From NCBI GenBank assembly GCA_905235855.1, contig CAJONE010000003.1, positions 20,029 through 84,028 on the forward strand: a DNA stretch of 64,000 nt. Reading direction: 5' to 3'. The position numbers and the translations under genes are program-made. This DNA comes from an uncultured Bacteroidales bacterium. Its GTDB lineage: Bacteria > Bacteroidota > Bacteroidia > Bacteroidales > P3. Each line of letters opens with the position of its first letter. The first letter of the stretch is position 1. Below the pieces are notes generated by a model. It made no database searches, had not been told where the DNA came from, and saw only the letters and a list, made by a program, of their open reading frames with translations. Below, piece after piece: positions 26,933 through 35,977 of this stretch.

Positions 26933-27598
26933 CTAATTCAGATTAAATACATACTGCAAAATATTGGCCCCCATCTGCAGCGCCTTTAGATGTGTGGCCG
27001 GGCTGTCGTTGTGGACATCCAGATCCTCCCATCCGTCGCCAAGGTCACACTCCCAAGTAAAAAGACACACCATTCGCCCGTCGTGAAACAACGCATAGGC
27101 CTTGGGGGGGAGGTTGTCGTGCTCGTGTATTTTCGGAAGCCCGTGAGGAAAATCATACTTCTGGTGAAAAATCGGATGACTGTAGGGCAGTTCCACCCAT
27201 TTCGAATCAGGAAACACCTTTTGCATCTGACCCATGGCATAGTCCTTAAGCCCATAGTTGTCGTCAATATGAAGGAAACCGCCGCTCGAGAGGTATGTGC
27301 GCAAGTTGTCAATTTCCGGCTGCGAAAAAACAATGTTGCCGTGGCCCGTTGCATGCACAAAAGGATAATCGAATATTTCCCGACTTCCCACATCTACTGT
27401 GGCATACTGTGGCACAAGGTTCATGTCAAGCTGAGTGTTGCAGAATGCAATAAGATTGGTGAGAGACGTGGGGTTGGCATACCAATCTCCTCCCCCATTG
27501 TATTTCATCAAGGCAATGGGTGTCTGGGCTTGAGAAACAACACTGCCGAGCATAAACAGCATTACAATAACCTGGCAATATGCGATACGTTCTTTCAT
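26933..27598 (-). CDS. DUF4159 domain protein, exported
   Basis: 221 residues with a signal peptide (ending VVSQAQ). Sequence features typical of DUF4159 include IALMKYNGGGDWYANPTSL, VFSQPEIDNLRTYLSSGGFLHIDDNYG and CLFTWECDLGDGWED. The family is a Rossmann/ThuA-like fold of unknown function, common in Bacteroidota. A 67-nt gap follows the end of rsmE on the same strand, so the two could be co-transcribed. Confidence 0.88.
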   Translation of the reverse strand: MKERIAYCQVIVMLFMLGSVVSQAQTPIALMKYNGGGDWYANPTSLTNLIAFCNTQLDMNLVPQYATVDVGSREIFDYPFVHATGHGNIVFSQPEIDNLRTYLSSGGFLHIDDNYGLKDYAMGQMQKVFPDSKWVELPYSHPIFHQKYDFPHGLPKIHEHDNLPPKAYALFHDGRMVCLFTWECDLGDGWEDLDVHNDSPATHLKALQMGANILQYVFNLN

Positions 27599-27665
27599 TT
27601 TCTTGCTTCGTTGCCAACTGTTTGTTGCCAGTTTCTATTCCGCTAAAAACAGTTTGAATTATTAT

Positions 27666-28385
27666 TTAATGAGGTGGATTATTGATGAGGTTTATGGCGC
27701 AAACAGCCATCATTGCAGCGGTTTCGGTGCGCAGGCGGTAAGTGCCAAGCGTAACCGGCAAGAAACCGCAACAGTCGGCAAGAGCAATTTCATCCTCTGC
27801 AAAATCGCCCTCAGGCCCGATAACCAAAACAGCATCGCGACCTGGCTGATAGGCCTGAACAATAGATAGCGGATGGGAGTAGTGAGCATGACATATCATC
27901 CTGACGCTGTTCTCCGAATCCGGACACATACCAATAAAATCCTCGAATCGTGTTTCGTGGTGTATAATGGGAAGGTGTGTGTGAAGAGACTGCTTCATCG
28001 CACTAACGGCAATCTTGTCGATGCGGTCACGATTTAGCCGCGTGCGCTCGGTGCGACGCGTTATAAGAGGCGTTATTTCATCAATACCGATTTCGACAGC
28101 TTTCTCGACAAGCCACTCAATGCGGTCGGCATTCTTGGTCGGAGCCACCGCAAGGTGAAGCCCGTAGCCAGCACGCCGTTCGCGAAATGTGCGAACTATA
28201 ACCTGCACCGTGCAGGCAGTGCTCTCCGCTGTGAGTATTATGCCTTCAGCAAGGGTGCCTTTACCGTCGGTGAGCATTATGGTCTCGCCAGGCCGCATGC
28301 GCAACGACCTTACCGCGTGTGCTGATTCATCACGCGATAACTGAACAATGTCTGACGACACATCTGTTGAATAGAACAACTGCAT
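27666..28385 (-). CDS. rsmE: 16S rRNA m3U1498 methyltransferase
   Basis: 239 residues. RsmE is a SPOUT-class enzyme that methylates N3 of U1498 in 16S rRNA. Motifs: N-terminal PUA-like domain (LSRDESAHAVRSLRM), APTKNADRIEWLVEKAVEIGI, TRRTERTRLN, and the knot region VLVIGPEGDFAEDEIALA followed by LGTYRLRTETAAMMAV. Length and motifs are standard. The start at MQLFYST matches relatives. Confidence 0.95.
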   Translation of the reverse strand: MQLFYSTDVSSDIVQLSRDESAHAVRSLRMRPGETIMLTDGKGTLAEGIILTAESTACTVQVIVRTFRERRAGYGLHLAVAPTKNADRIEWLVEKAVEIGIDEITPLITRRTERTRLNRDRIDKIAVSAMKQSLHTHLPIIHHETRFEDFIGMCPDSENSVRMICHAHYSHPLSIVQAYQPGRDAVLVIGPEGDFAEDEIALADCCGFLPVTLGTYRLRTETAAMMAVCAINLINNPPH

Positions 28386-28537
28386 AAAACCTTAACGGCA
28401 AAAAATCACAAAAAGTATAGAACAATATTTTAGTCGCGAAAGGTGTTGCAAAAAAGTTTTCAGCCATAAAACAATACATTACAGCCTTTTAACATCATGT
28501 TGATATTTTGATGAAACAATGCTTGTTTTTATGATAG

Positions 28538-28545
28538 TACATTTG
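28538..28545 (+). promoter_or_regulatory. Possible -7 box for nrdJ
   Basis: TACATTTG 51 nt upstream of nrdJ; no good -33 element. The 210-bp gap otherwise shows AT-rich DNA, with no B12-box-like sequence and no clear NrdR palindrome. Confidence 0.45.
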
Positions 28546-28595
28546 TGATGCAACAGTTATGAAGGTCTATTTTTAACATACACACATTCAACGCT

Positions 28596-31259
28596 ATGGC
28601 CAGACAAAAAGATTTGCTGTTTGATTTTGGAGGCGATGAAAGCAAAGCGAACAATCAGCAACCCTCAACAACCCCATCCATACAACCGAAAACAACATCA
28701 TCGACGGCACATGCCAATAGCAAAACTGCAGACCAACCGTCGGGCAAAGTATATACCTTTGATGAGATAATGAAATCGTCGACCGAGTATTTTGGCGGTG
28801 ACGAACTGGCAGCCTCGGTGTGGGCGAACAAGTATGCACTGCGCGACGGCGACAAAATCTACGAACTGAATCCGGATATGATGCACCGTCGTATAGCCGC
28901 AGAGTTCGCACGGATTGAAAAGAACTACCCGAACCCGCTGTCGGAGGATGATATTTACGAACTTCTGAAAGATTTCAGATACGTGATACCGCAGGGTAGC
29001 CCCATGGCTGGCATCGGCAACACGTTTCAAGTTGTGTCGTTGAGCAACTGTTTCGTAATAGGCAATAGCGGCTGCAGTGACTCGTACGGCGGTATAATGA
29101 AGATTGACCAAGAGCAGGTGCAACTCATGAAACGACGGGGAGGCGTGGGACACGACCTGTCACACATCCGTCCGGGAGGTAGCCCCGTGAAAAATTGCGC
29201 ACTGACCTCGACTGGCATAGTGCCCTTCATGGAACGCTACAGCAACACCACAAGAGAAGTTGCGCAAGGCGGACGTCGGGGAGCCTTGATGCTGTCGATT
29301 TCGATAAAACATCCCGACGCGGAAAAATTTATCGATGCTAAACTGGAACAAGGCAAAATAACCGGAGCCAACGTATCGGTAAAAATCACCGACGAGTTTA
29401 TGCGGTGCGTTAAAAGCGGCGAGCCGTTTGTACAGCAATACCCGATTGACGCCAAAGAGCCACTGGTGAGAAAAGAAATAGACGCACGACTTCTCTGGAA
29501 CAAGATTATTGCCAATGCATGGTCGTCGGCCGAACCTGGTGTTCTATTCTGGGATACTATCATCCGCGAAAGCGTGCCTGACTGCTATAGCGACTTCGGC
29601 TACGCTACTGTTTCAACAAACCCGTGTGGAGAGATACCACTGTGCCCGTATGACAGCTGCCGACTGATGGCGATAAACCTGTACAGCTATGTGAAAAATC
29701 CGTTTACGGAACATGCCAAATTCGATCACGAGCTATTCCGCAGACATGTGACCATGGCTCAGCGGTTAATGGACGACCTTATAGACCTGGAACTGGAGAA
29801 AGTTAACATGATTCTCGCCAAAATCGAATCCGATCCCGAAGACGAGGAAATAAAACGGGTAGAGAAAAACCTTTGGCTGAATATAAAAATGAAGTGTATG
29901 GAAGGACGACGGACAGGCTTAGGCATCACTGCCGAAGGCGACATGTTGGCGGCCATGGGACTGAAATACGGCACCGACGAAGCCACCGACTTTGCCGTAA
30001 GCGTGCAGCGCGAACTGGCCTGCGCCGCCTACGGTTCGTCGGTAGTAATGGCCGAAGAGCGCGGTGCGTTCCCGATATACGATGCCGACCTGGAGAAACA
30101 AAATCCATTTGTCATGCGACTGGCCGAGGCTGACAAAAACCTGTACAACAAGATGAAGAAATGCGGACGGCGCAACATTGCACTGCTTACAATTGCGCCA
30201 ACTGGGTCGGTGAGCATCTGCACACAAACCACATCGGGCATCGAACCTGTGTTTCTCGTAAACTACAAGCGCCGCAAAAAAATCAACCCCAATGACAAAG
30301 ACACCACAAAACACCGCATCATAAAGGATGAGAGCGGCGACCTGTTTGAGGAATACAACGTTTTTCACCCCAAATTTATCGACTGGCTGCGAGTGACTGG
30401 ATACAACGTCGATGAAGTAACCTCGATGAATGAGGCTGATTTGGCCAAAATCATAGAGAAGTCACCATACCACAAGGCGACCTCGGCCGACATTGACTGG
30501 GTGAACAAAGTAAAAATGCAGGGTGCCATACAAAAATGGGTCGACCACTCCATAAGTGTAACAGTGAACATACCGAAAGACACAAGCAAAGAGATGGTTA
30601 GCCAGATATACATGACTGCATGGGAAAGCGGATGCAAGGGATGTACCATATACCGCGAGGGATCGCGAAACGGAGTTCTGGTGTCAAACTCGGAGTCAAA
30701 GGAGCAACAGTTTCAGGAAACTCGCGCACCGAAACGTCCGAAAAAACTCGATGCCGAAATAGTACGGTTCAAAAACAACAGTGAGGACTGGATAGCTGTG
30801 GTGGGTATGTTTGAGGGGCATCCATACGAGATATTCACTGGCAAGGCTGACGCTTTCGTATTGCCGAAATGGGTCGAAAAAGGTTACGTCATTCGCGTTA
30901 AAGACCAGGGCACCGAACATGCAAGATACGACTTCCAGTTCCTTGACAAGGACGGCTACCGTGTAACCGTCGAAGGTCTGTCGAGAATGTTCGACCAAGA
31001 GTACTGGAACTATGCCAAACTGATTTCGGGCATACTGCGGCATGGCATGCCTATTCCGAACGTGGTAGAGCTGATTAGCAAACTGAACTTTACCGTAGAC
31101 AGTATCACGACATGGAAAAACGGTGTGGCGCGTGCACTGAAACGCTATATCAAGGACGGTTCGGATGCTGGCGAAACCTGTCCGGACTGCGGTAGCCAAC
31201 TGGTGTATGTGGACGGCTGCAAGAGTTGCCCCAACTGCGGCTGGAGCAAGTGCAGCTAA
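28596..31259 (+). CDS. nrdJ: Adenosylcobalamin-dependent ribonucleotide reductase
   Basis: 887 residues. Class II reductase making deoxyribonucleotides without oxygen dependence, using a B12-generated thiyl radical. Evidence: conserved VSLSNCFVIGN, GGVGHDLSHIRPGG, the catalytic stretch STNPCGEIPLCPYDSC, and LLTIAPTGSVSICTQTTSGIEPVF. The C-terminus carries a cysteine-rich tail CPDCGSQLVYVDGC...CPNCGW typical of long NrdJ proteins and possibly zinc-binding. A hydrophilic N-terminal extension of about 60 residues (rich in S, T, Q, N) precedes the conserved part. It stands alone with its own terminator. Confidence 0.95.
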   Translation: MARQKDLLFDFGGDESKANNQQPSTTPSIQPKTTSSTAHANSKTADQPSGKVYTFDEIMKSSTEYFGGDELAASVWANKYALRDGDKIYELNPDMMHRRIAAEFARIEKNYPNPLSEDDIYELLKDFRYVIPQGSPMAGIGNTFQVVSLSNCFVIGNSGCSDSYGGIMKIDQEQVQLMKRRGGVGHDLSHIRPGGSPVKNCALTSTGIVPFMERYSNTTREVAQGGRRGALMLSISIKHPDAEKFIDAKLEQGKITGANVSVKITDEFMRCVKSGEPFVQQYPIDAKEPLVRKEIDARLLWNKIIANAWSSAEPGVLFWDTIIRESVPDCYSDFGYATVSTNPCGEIPLCPYDSCRLMAINLYSYVKNPFTEHAKFDHELFRRHVTMAQRLMDDLIDLELEKVNMILAKIESDPEDEEIKRVEKNLWLNIKMKCMEGRRTGLGITAEGDMLAAMGLKYGTDEATDFAVSVQRELACAAYGSSVVMAEERGAFPIYDADLEKQNPFVMRLAEADKNLYNKMKKCGRRNIALLTIAPTGSVSICTQTTSGIEPVFLVNYKRRKKINPNDKDTTKHRIIKDESGDLFEEYNVFHPKFIDWLRVTGYNVDEVTSMNEADLAKIIEKSPYHKATSADIDWVNKVKMQGAIQKWVDHSISVTVNIPKDTSKEMVSQIYMTAWESGCKGCTIYREGSRNGVLVSNSESKEQQFQETRAPKRPKKLDAEIVRFKNNSEDWIAVVGMFEGHPYEIFTGKADAFVLPKWVEKGYVIRVKDQGTEHARYDFQFLDKDGYRVTVEGLSRMFDQEYWNYAKLISGILRHGMPIPNVVELISKLNFTVDSITTWKNGVARALKRYIKDGSDAGETCPDCGSQLVYVDGCKSCPNCGWSKCS

Positions 31260-31292
31260 AAGATTGGCTTTCGTATAACTATTATATTTCAC

Positions 31293-31325
31293 GCGGCTCA
31301 CTCCACTGAGCGAGCCGCTATTTTA
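31293..31325 (+). terminator. Terminator after nrdJ
   Basis: gcggctc / gagccgc stem with an inner ctc/gag extension and a small loop, followed by tatttta. It lies 34 nt after the nrdJ stop. Confidence 0.65.
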
Positions 31326-31364
31326 GTAGATAGTTGGAACGCGTTCCGACAGCCGATCCTGACT

Positions 31365-31637
31365 CTAAAAGACCGTATGGCGTAACTCTCTGACGGATTC
31401 CAACAGATTCCATATCGCATCTTCGCTCAAAACACCTCGCCTCAGATTGTCGGGAAGAAGTCCAGCACGGTCATCATCACGGTCGCTGTGCCACGCATCA
31501 CTGCCCAAGTAATTGTTGAGCATCGCTATATCTTCTTTTCGCGACTCAAAGTTCTCAATTGCCGATTGCAACGCTTTTACGGCAACCTCCGTCCGATTAA
31601 GGCGCTCTTCCATGTCTTTTATACGCTCAACGTTCAT
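31365..31637 (-). CDS. DUF4298 domain protein
   Basis: 90 residues from the ATG at 31635-31637. The frame is open further upstream, but that extension overlaps the neighbouring gene and is basic and non-conserved. The pattern MEERLNRTEVAVKAL, LNNYLGSDAWHSDRDDDRAG and LLPDNLRRGVLSEDAIWNLL matches DUF4298, a small helical protein of unknown function. It is the last gene of a minus-strand series after the TfoX-like gene. Confidence 0.82.
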   Translation of the reverse strand: MNVERIKDMEERLNRTEVAVKALQSAIENFESRKEDIAMLNNYLGSDAWHSDRDDDRAGLLPDNLRRGVLSEDAIWNLLESVRELRHTVF

Positions 31638-31707
31638 CGTATTCGCTTTTTTCTTCGTCTGCCGACGACAAACTGTGACGTTCTGTCGTCCTTTCGCCGT
31701 CTTATTT

Positions 31708-32049
31708 CTAAATTCTGGGTTCAGGCAGTGCGGCACAGGTTACTCTCACCAGCTCGGCGAGATAATCACGGTCGTCCACATCGTCTATACGGAAGTGATA
31801 TTTCGCACCGGGGTATGGGGCTTGCATAACCTCAACGCGCAAGAGCCGCCTGCCCATTTCCGTGGGCTTGATGTAAAGCGTGTTGTCACATATAAGGCCG
31901 AACAACCGGCCACGGCAGTATATTCCATAGTCGCCGAACATCTTGCGCGTGACAATATCGCCAGCATCGGCGCACTGGTCAGCAACATATTGCACAAAAT
32001 CGGGATTGCTTGCCATCAGTCGATCCACATTAGTTGGAAACTCTGTCAC
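31708..32049 (-). CDS. TfoX/Sxy N-terminal domain protein
   Basis: 113 residues. VTRKMFGDYGIYCRGRLFGLICDNTLYIKPT is the standard TfoX N-terminal domain, and the C-terminal TfoX domain is absent. In Gammaproteobacteria Sxy/TfoX acts in competence regulation; in Bacteroidota the short form has no demonstrated role. It lies 33 nt downstream of the carbonic anhydrase gene and 70 nt upstream of DUF4298, probably in the same transcript. Confidence 0.88.
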   Translation of the reverse strand: MTEFPTNVDRLMASNPDFVQYVADQCADAGDIVTRKMFGDYGIYCRGRLFGLICDNTLYIKPTEMGRRLLRVEVMQAPYPGAKYHFRIDDVDDRDYLAELVRVTCAALPEPRI

Positions 32050-32082
32050 TAAAAATTGTCCAGCCGATAAGTTGCATTGCTG

Positions 32083-32628
32083 TCACATCACTACCTCCTG
32101 CAACTCACCCGTTTCGGAGTCGATAATAAATCCTCTGACCTCGATGTCGCTCGGAACAAGCGGATGCGTGCGAATCGTGTCTACCGTGCGGCGGACTGAC
32201 TCTGAGGTATCTTTAAACCCCTCAAGCCAGTGAGTGAGGTCAATTCCGCACTTGCGTATTGTGTCAAGCGTTTGCTCAGTCACGCCACGCAAAAGCATCT
32301 CGTCGTGAAAATGGCCGTAACTCATGTGACAGGCTCCGCAATGCGAATGGGCCACAACCATCACATGTTTGACGCCCAACTCATAAATTGCCACAATGAG
32401 GCTACGCATGGCAGAATCGAAGGCTGATATAACCAGACCACCAGCATTCTTGATGATTTTTGCATCTCCGTTTTTAAGGCCTAAGGCCGCTGGCAGAAGC
32501 TCTGTAAGACGTGTATCCATGCACGACAGAACGGCCAGTTTCTTGTCAGGATACTTATCGGTGCGATACTTCTCGTAGCCCTTCGCGGCAACAAAATCTT
32601 TGTTGTATTCTAAAATACGGTTAATCAT
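32083..32628 (-). CDS. Beta-class carbonic anhydrase
   Basis: 181 residues. Interconverts CO2 and bicarbonate. The zinc-binding CMDTR (C36, D38, R40) and HSHCGAC (H94, C97) are both present, as is the family's NAGG motif. It resembles the short beta-CA of Firmicutes and Bacteroidota (clade with Cys-Asp/Arg dyad). No signal peptide. It starts 11 nt after the end of dacB on the same strand, so it is likely translated from the same mRNA. Confidence 0.93.
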   Translation of the reverse strand: MINRILEYNKDFVAAKGYEKYRTDKYPDKKLAVLSCMDTRLTELLPAALGLKNGDAKIIKNAGGLVISAFDSAMRSLIVAIYELGVKHVMVVAHSHCGACHMSYGHFHDEMLLRGVTEQTLDTIRKCGIDLTHWLEGFKDTSESVRRTVDTIRTHPLVPSDIEVRGFIIDSETGELQEVVM

Positions 32629-32639
32629 GGAATATGTAT

Positions 32640-34115
32640 TTACTGCAACAATGCCATCTGCATCATGATTTTTTCCAGGTGAGGCTGAACCTGCGATGCG
32701 GGACAGGTGAAATTATTTGCTATAATAGAGAAACATAGCAAATCGCCCTTTGAGTTGGTAATGTATCCGGCGTAGCTTTTCACACCATCCATAGTGCCAC
32801 TCTTGATTTTCATGGCTATGTTGGCCGGAAGCTTAGGCAGAAGGTTTTTGGCAGTCCCGCTCTCTCCAACCTTTGCCAACGATTTACTGAAATCACTATA
32901 TATCCTGCTCTGCGCAACATGTTTCAGAAAACGGCAAACAAAATCGCAGGTGACACGGTTCTGTCGCGAGAGTCCGCAACCATCGAAAATCATTACACCG
33001 TCTGTACCAATGCCCGCCTCTGAACAGTATGACATAATCGCCTTTATGCCGTTTTCGGAACTTCCTTTTTTGTATTGCTTATATCCGAGGTATTTCAGTA
33101 TGCTCTCGGCATACAGGTTGTTACTGGTCAGGTTAGTATATTGCGCAATGACATAATAGGTGTTCGAGAGGTAGTCAATTATCTCCTTTCCGTCAGCGTG
33201 ACGCAGATTTCGTGCAGGTGAACCGCTAACATTTGTGCCTTTGGACTTAAGATACGCCGTGAAAAGAGAGGCACAGCTTTCGGGCGGGTTGGGCATGGCG
33301 CCGCGCACGGAGAAGTTGCGTTTGCCCAAAGGCACAGTACCCTCATACAGGCGAATCGAGCTTGCAGCATCGCCATATATCGTCACGTTGTCGCCCGAAT
33401 TGGCCGGACCGGTGGTGACGTTGTTTTGCGAATGAATGCGCAACCCAGCTGGAGCCGTATGGTCAAGTGCGGCGGCACTGCCAGGTTTTGCACCTGCATT
33501 GAAATAGGCAAAAAACATGTTCTCGTGAAAATTCAAACCTGTGGCTCCACAGCCATAGTAGTTGCCGATGTCGCCCCACTGCCAGGAATCGTTGTGCGCC
33601 CTGTCGTCGAATATGCTGGCATCGTAACACACCCGTCCGTCTATGCTCTTGATGCCCAACGCGCGAATAGCCCTGTGCCATGCGGCAAACACCGAGTCTG
33701 GTGTAGTCTGTTTATAGCGGTATGATCCCAGCACGGGGTCGCCGCCCCCAACAATTATTATATCGCCATGCAGAACACCGTTATTGTCGATTTTCCCAGT
33801 GTATTTAAGAGTGGTTTTGAACCGGAACGATGGGCCAAGGTTCTCGAACCCGACAGCCGTAGTGAGTATCTTTGATACCGATGCCGGTACCAGAGACTTC
33901 TGGGCCTCATATGAATAGACGTTTCTGCCCTTGGCGACATTATAGACACACACCGAGAGCGACGCGTGGCTTAACTGCACCGAGCTTTGAGCCTCTCGAA
34001 CAGCCTGATCGAGCTTCACAGTACTTTGCGCATAACTTGCAGACAATTGAAGCGACAAATATGAAATCAAAAAGGCGACTTGCGCCACCCTGTTTATTAT
34101 GGTGTATTTTTTCAT
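32640..34115 (-). CDS. dacB: D-alanyl-D-alanine carboxypeptidase/endopeptidase (PBP4)
   Basis: 491 residues. Class C penicillin-binding protein that trims and cleaves peptidoglycan cross-links in the periplasm. Signal peptide ends in SASYAQ. The catalytic SxxK is SVSK (S79, K82). Downstream are GDIIIVGGGDPVLGS, the second motif region FDGCGLSRQNRVT, and KSGTMDGVKSYAGYI (KTG-like, here KSG). The start codon overlaps the engB stop by 4 nt (ATGA), showing translational coupling. Confidence 0.94.
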   Translation of the reverse strand: MKKYTIINRVAQVAFLISYLSLQLSASYAQSTVKLDQAVREAQSSVQLSHASLSVCVYNVAKGRNVYSYEAQKSLVPASVSKILTTAVGFENLGPSFRFKTTLKYTGKIDNNGVLHGDIIIVGGGDPVLGSYRYKQTTPDSVFAAWHRAIRALGIKSIDGRVCYDASIFDDRAHNDSWQWGDIGNYYGCGATGLNFHENMFFAYFNAGAKPGSAAALDHTAPAGLRIHSQNNVTTGPANSGDNVTIYGDAASSIRLYEGTVPLGKRNFSVRGAMPNPPESCASLFTAYLKSKGTNVSGSPARNLRHADGKEIIDYLSNTYYVIAQYTNLTSNNLYAESILKYLGYKQYKKGSSENGIKAIMSYCSEAGIGTDGVMIFDGCGLSRQNRVTCDFVCRFLKHVAQSRIYSDFSKSLAKVGESGTAKNLLPKLPANIAMKIKSGTMDGVKSYAGYITNSKGDLLCFSIIANNFTCPASQVQPHLEKIMMQMALLQ

Positions 34116-34708
34116 AGGCTGTTGTTTGTTTTTTCAATGATATCGAGCAACTGCTCCCTGCCATGACCTGACACAGACGAAGTGAGTATCATTTGCGGGA
34201 GAGACTCCCAGTCTTGAAGCATTCGATTCCTGAAAGCTTGCACATTAGCACTCACTATACGTTGATTTTCTTTGTCGGTTTTAGTGAACACAATAGTCAT
34301 CGGCACTCCATTGGAGCCAAGGAAGTTGGCGAATTCCAAATCATTTTCACGCGGCTCGATACGTGAATCGATCAAAAGGAATACATTGACAAGCGTTTCT
34401 CGTTTCAGAAGATAGTTGGTGATCATACGCTGCCAGGCCTCGCGTGCCGATTTCGAAATCTTGGCGTAACCATAGCCCGGCAAATCAACGATATACCATT
34501 CCTTGTTTACGAGGAAATGGTTTATTAGCTGCGTCTTGCCCGGTTTGCCACTGGTCTTGGCGAGCCCACTGATTCCTGTAAGCATATTGATAAGCGACGA
34601 CTTGCCCACATTGCTGCGACCAATAAAGGCATATTCGGGTCTGCCGTCGGACGGGCATTTGGTGTAGTTGCTGTTACTGACTATAAACTCGGCTGACTTT
34701 ATTTGCAT
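34112..34708 (-). CDS. engB: Ribosome-biogenesis GTPase YsxC/YihA
   Basis: 198 residues. GTPase needed for 50S assembly. G1 GRSNVGKS, G3 DLPGYGYAK and G4 TKTD are visible, with SGKPGKTQLINHF and SSVSGHGREQLLDII. I choose the ATG at 34706-34708 (MQIKSAEFIVSNSNY), which matches the family N-terminus; a start 15 codons upstream would add residues not usual for the family. The 3' end overlaps dacB by 4 nt. Confidence 0.93.
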   Translation of the reverse strand: MQIKSAEFIVSNSNYTKCPSDGRPEYAFIGRSNVGKSSLINMLTGISGLAKTSGKPGKTQLINHFLVNKEWYIVDLPGYGYAKISKSAREAWQRMITNYLLKRETLVNVFLLIDSRIEPRENDLEFANFLGSNGVPMTIVFTKTDKENQRIVSANVQAFRNRMLQDWESLPQMILTSSVSGHGREQLLDIIEKTNNSL

Positions 34709-34762
34709 GGTTGCTGTCGCTGTATGGTCTTTCTTGAATTCTGATTTGGCCAAACTGCCAGT

Positions 34763-35938
34763 TTAATCCGCTTTGTTTTTCTTGCGCCTACCTCTCGTCG
34801 TGGTATTGTTTTTTACTGTTTTTGCTGCCATTCGTTTTTCTTTGCGCACCTGCCGGCGTTCCTGTCGCTTGACAACAATTTTTGCAATATGCTCGGCAAT
34901 GCTTTCCGGTTCGCCCTCATCGTTTTTACCCCACCACGGCAACTTCTCGAGGTTTATATTGAAAAGGTGTGTGCGGTCGAGACGTCGGTTGCGCTTCTCG
35001 TACGACTCAAAATAGCGGCTTCGCTTGTCAGGATAGATATCGCGCAGCTTGATGAGAATTCCAGTCTCGTCCACATCGCCGAAGCCATGGGTCATAGCCG
35101 TGCCAAACGTGCGCATCGTTGGCGAAAGTTTCATATACGCGTTGATGAGCGGCGGAACAGAAGTGCCCAGCTCCCTCACGGCATGAACCAGAGTCTGGTA
35201 GTCCTCCTTGTAGTTTCGCCCCTTGAACAGACGGTGCAGGCGATTGTAGTCGGTCGTTATCTCTCGCGGCTCATAAGGCCAAAGCAGGCCGTCACGGTCA
35301 GGAAAATGTTTCTTCAGGAAATAAAGTATCAAATCCTTCGCCTCTGCATTCATCTGCGAGTACATCGTAACCTTGCCGAAATAATAGTGCGTCTCTGGAA
35401 TTTCCATCGCCAAACTGCCAATGCCGTCCCAGAGGTTGTCGAGCGAATAGAGACCCTTGCTCAAGTTGTTGCCAGGCTGAAACATAGGTTGCACAAAGGC
35501 ACGTCCCAACTCGACTGTGAACGGCAAATAGTCGCTTATAAACTCGTCGCTAAAGTGAAACTCGGATGCGGCAGAGGTGGCATACGTCCCGTCTGGACGC
35601 TGCAGTATGTTAGTGCCGTGGATGAAACGATAAGCACCGACGATTTCCTGATCTTCTGGACTCCATACAAAAAGCTGCTTGTAGCAGTGCGGATCGGGCA
35701 ACAGGTCATACTCGTCAATGTCCACCGCCTTACCAGTACCGCCGCCGTCGAGAGCAAAACTCAATTCGCGCAGGCGTCCTATCTCCTGCATAATGCTGGG
35801 CGAACGGTGCGCAGTAGTCACATAAATCTCCTTGTCGCCGTAATTGGTTTTACGCAGAAAATGTCGTTGTTTCAGTTCCTGCAAAAGCAACTCACGCTCC
35901 ACAGGCTTCCTTATGTAACTTGTATCGATATTTGCCAC
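34763..35938 (-). CDS. glsB: N-acyltransferase, GlsB-like (glycine lipid synthesis)
   Basis: 391 residues. Acyl-ACP-dependent GNAT-type N-acyltransferase of the OlsB/hemolysin-like family (ELSFALDGGGTGKAVDIDEYD, GAYRFIHG, ELGRAFVQPMFQ). In Bacteroides thetaiotaomicron GlsB acylates the amino group of glycine, the first step to glycine lipids. The adjacent acyltransferase gene makes the same pair here. The protein has a strongly basic C-terminal tail (QERRQVRKEKRMAAKTVKN), perhaps for membrane contact. Ornithine rather than glycine is an alternative amine acceptor. Confidence 0.8.
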   Translation of the reverse strand: MANIDTSYIRKPVERELLLQELKQRHFLRKTNYGDKEIYVTTAHRSPSIMQEIGRLRELSFALDGGGTGKAVDIDEYDLLPDPHCYKQLFVWSPEDQEIVGAYRFIHGTNILQRPDGTYATSAASEFHFSDEFISDYLPFTVELGRAFVQPMFQPGNNLSKGLYSLDNLWDGIGSLAMEIPETHYYFGKVTMYSQMNAEAKDLILYFLKKHFPDRDGLLWPYEPREITTDYNRLHRLFKGRNYKEDYQTLVHAVRELGTSVPPLINAYMKLSPTMRTFGTAMTHGFGDVDETGILIKLRDIYPDKRSRYFESYEKRNRRLDRTHLFNINLEKLPWWGKNDEGEPESIAEHIAKIVVKRQERRQVRKEKRMAAKTVKNNTTTRGRRKKNKAD

Positions 35939-35977
35939 AACTCAATACTTAAAACTTAAACAGATACGGTTTACGGC

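Noticed and set aside
28386-28595. Cobalamin riboswitch or NrdR box upstream of B12-dependent nrdJ
   Set aside because: No B12-box-like sequence or extended structure was visible, and no convincing NrdR palindrome; only a weak -7 box remains.
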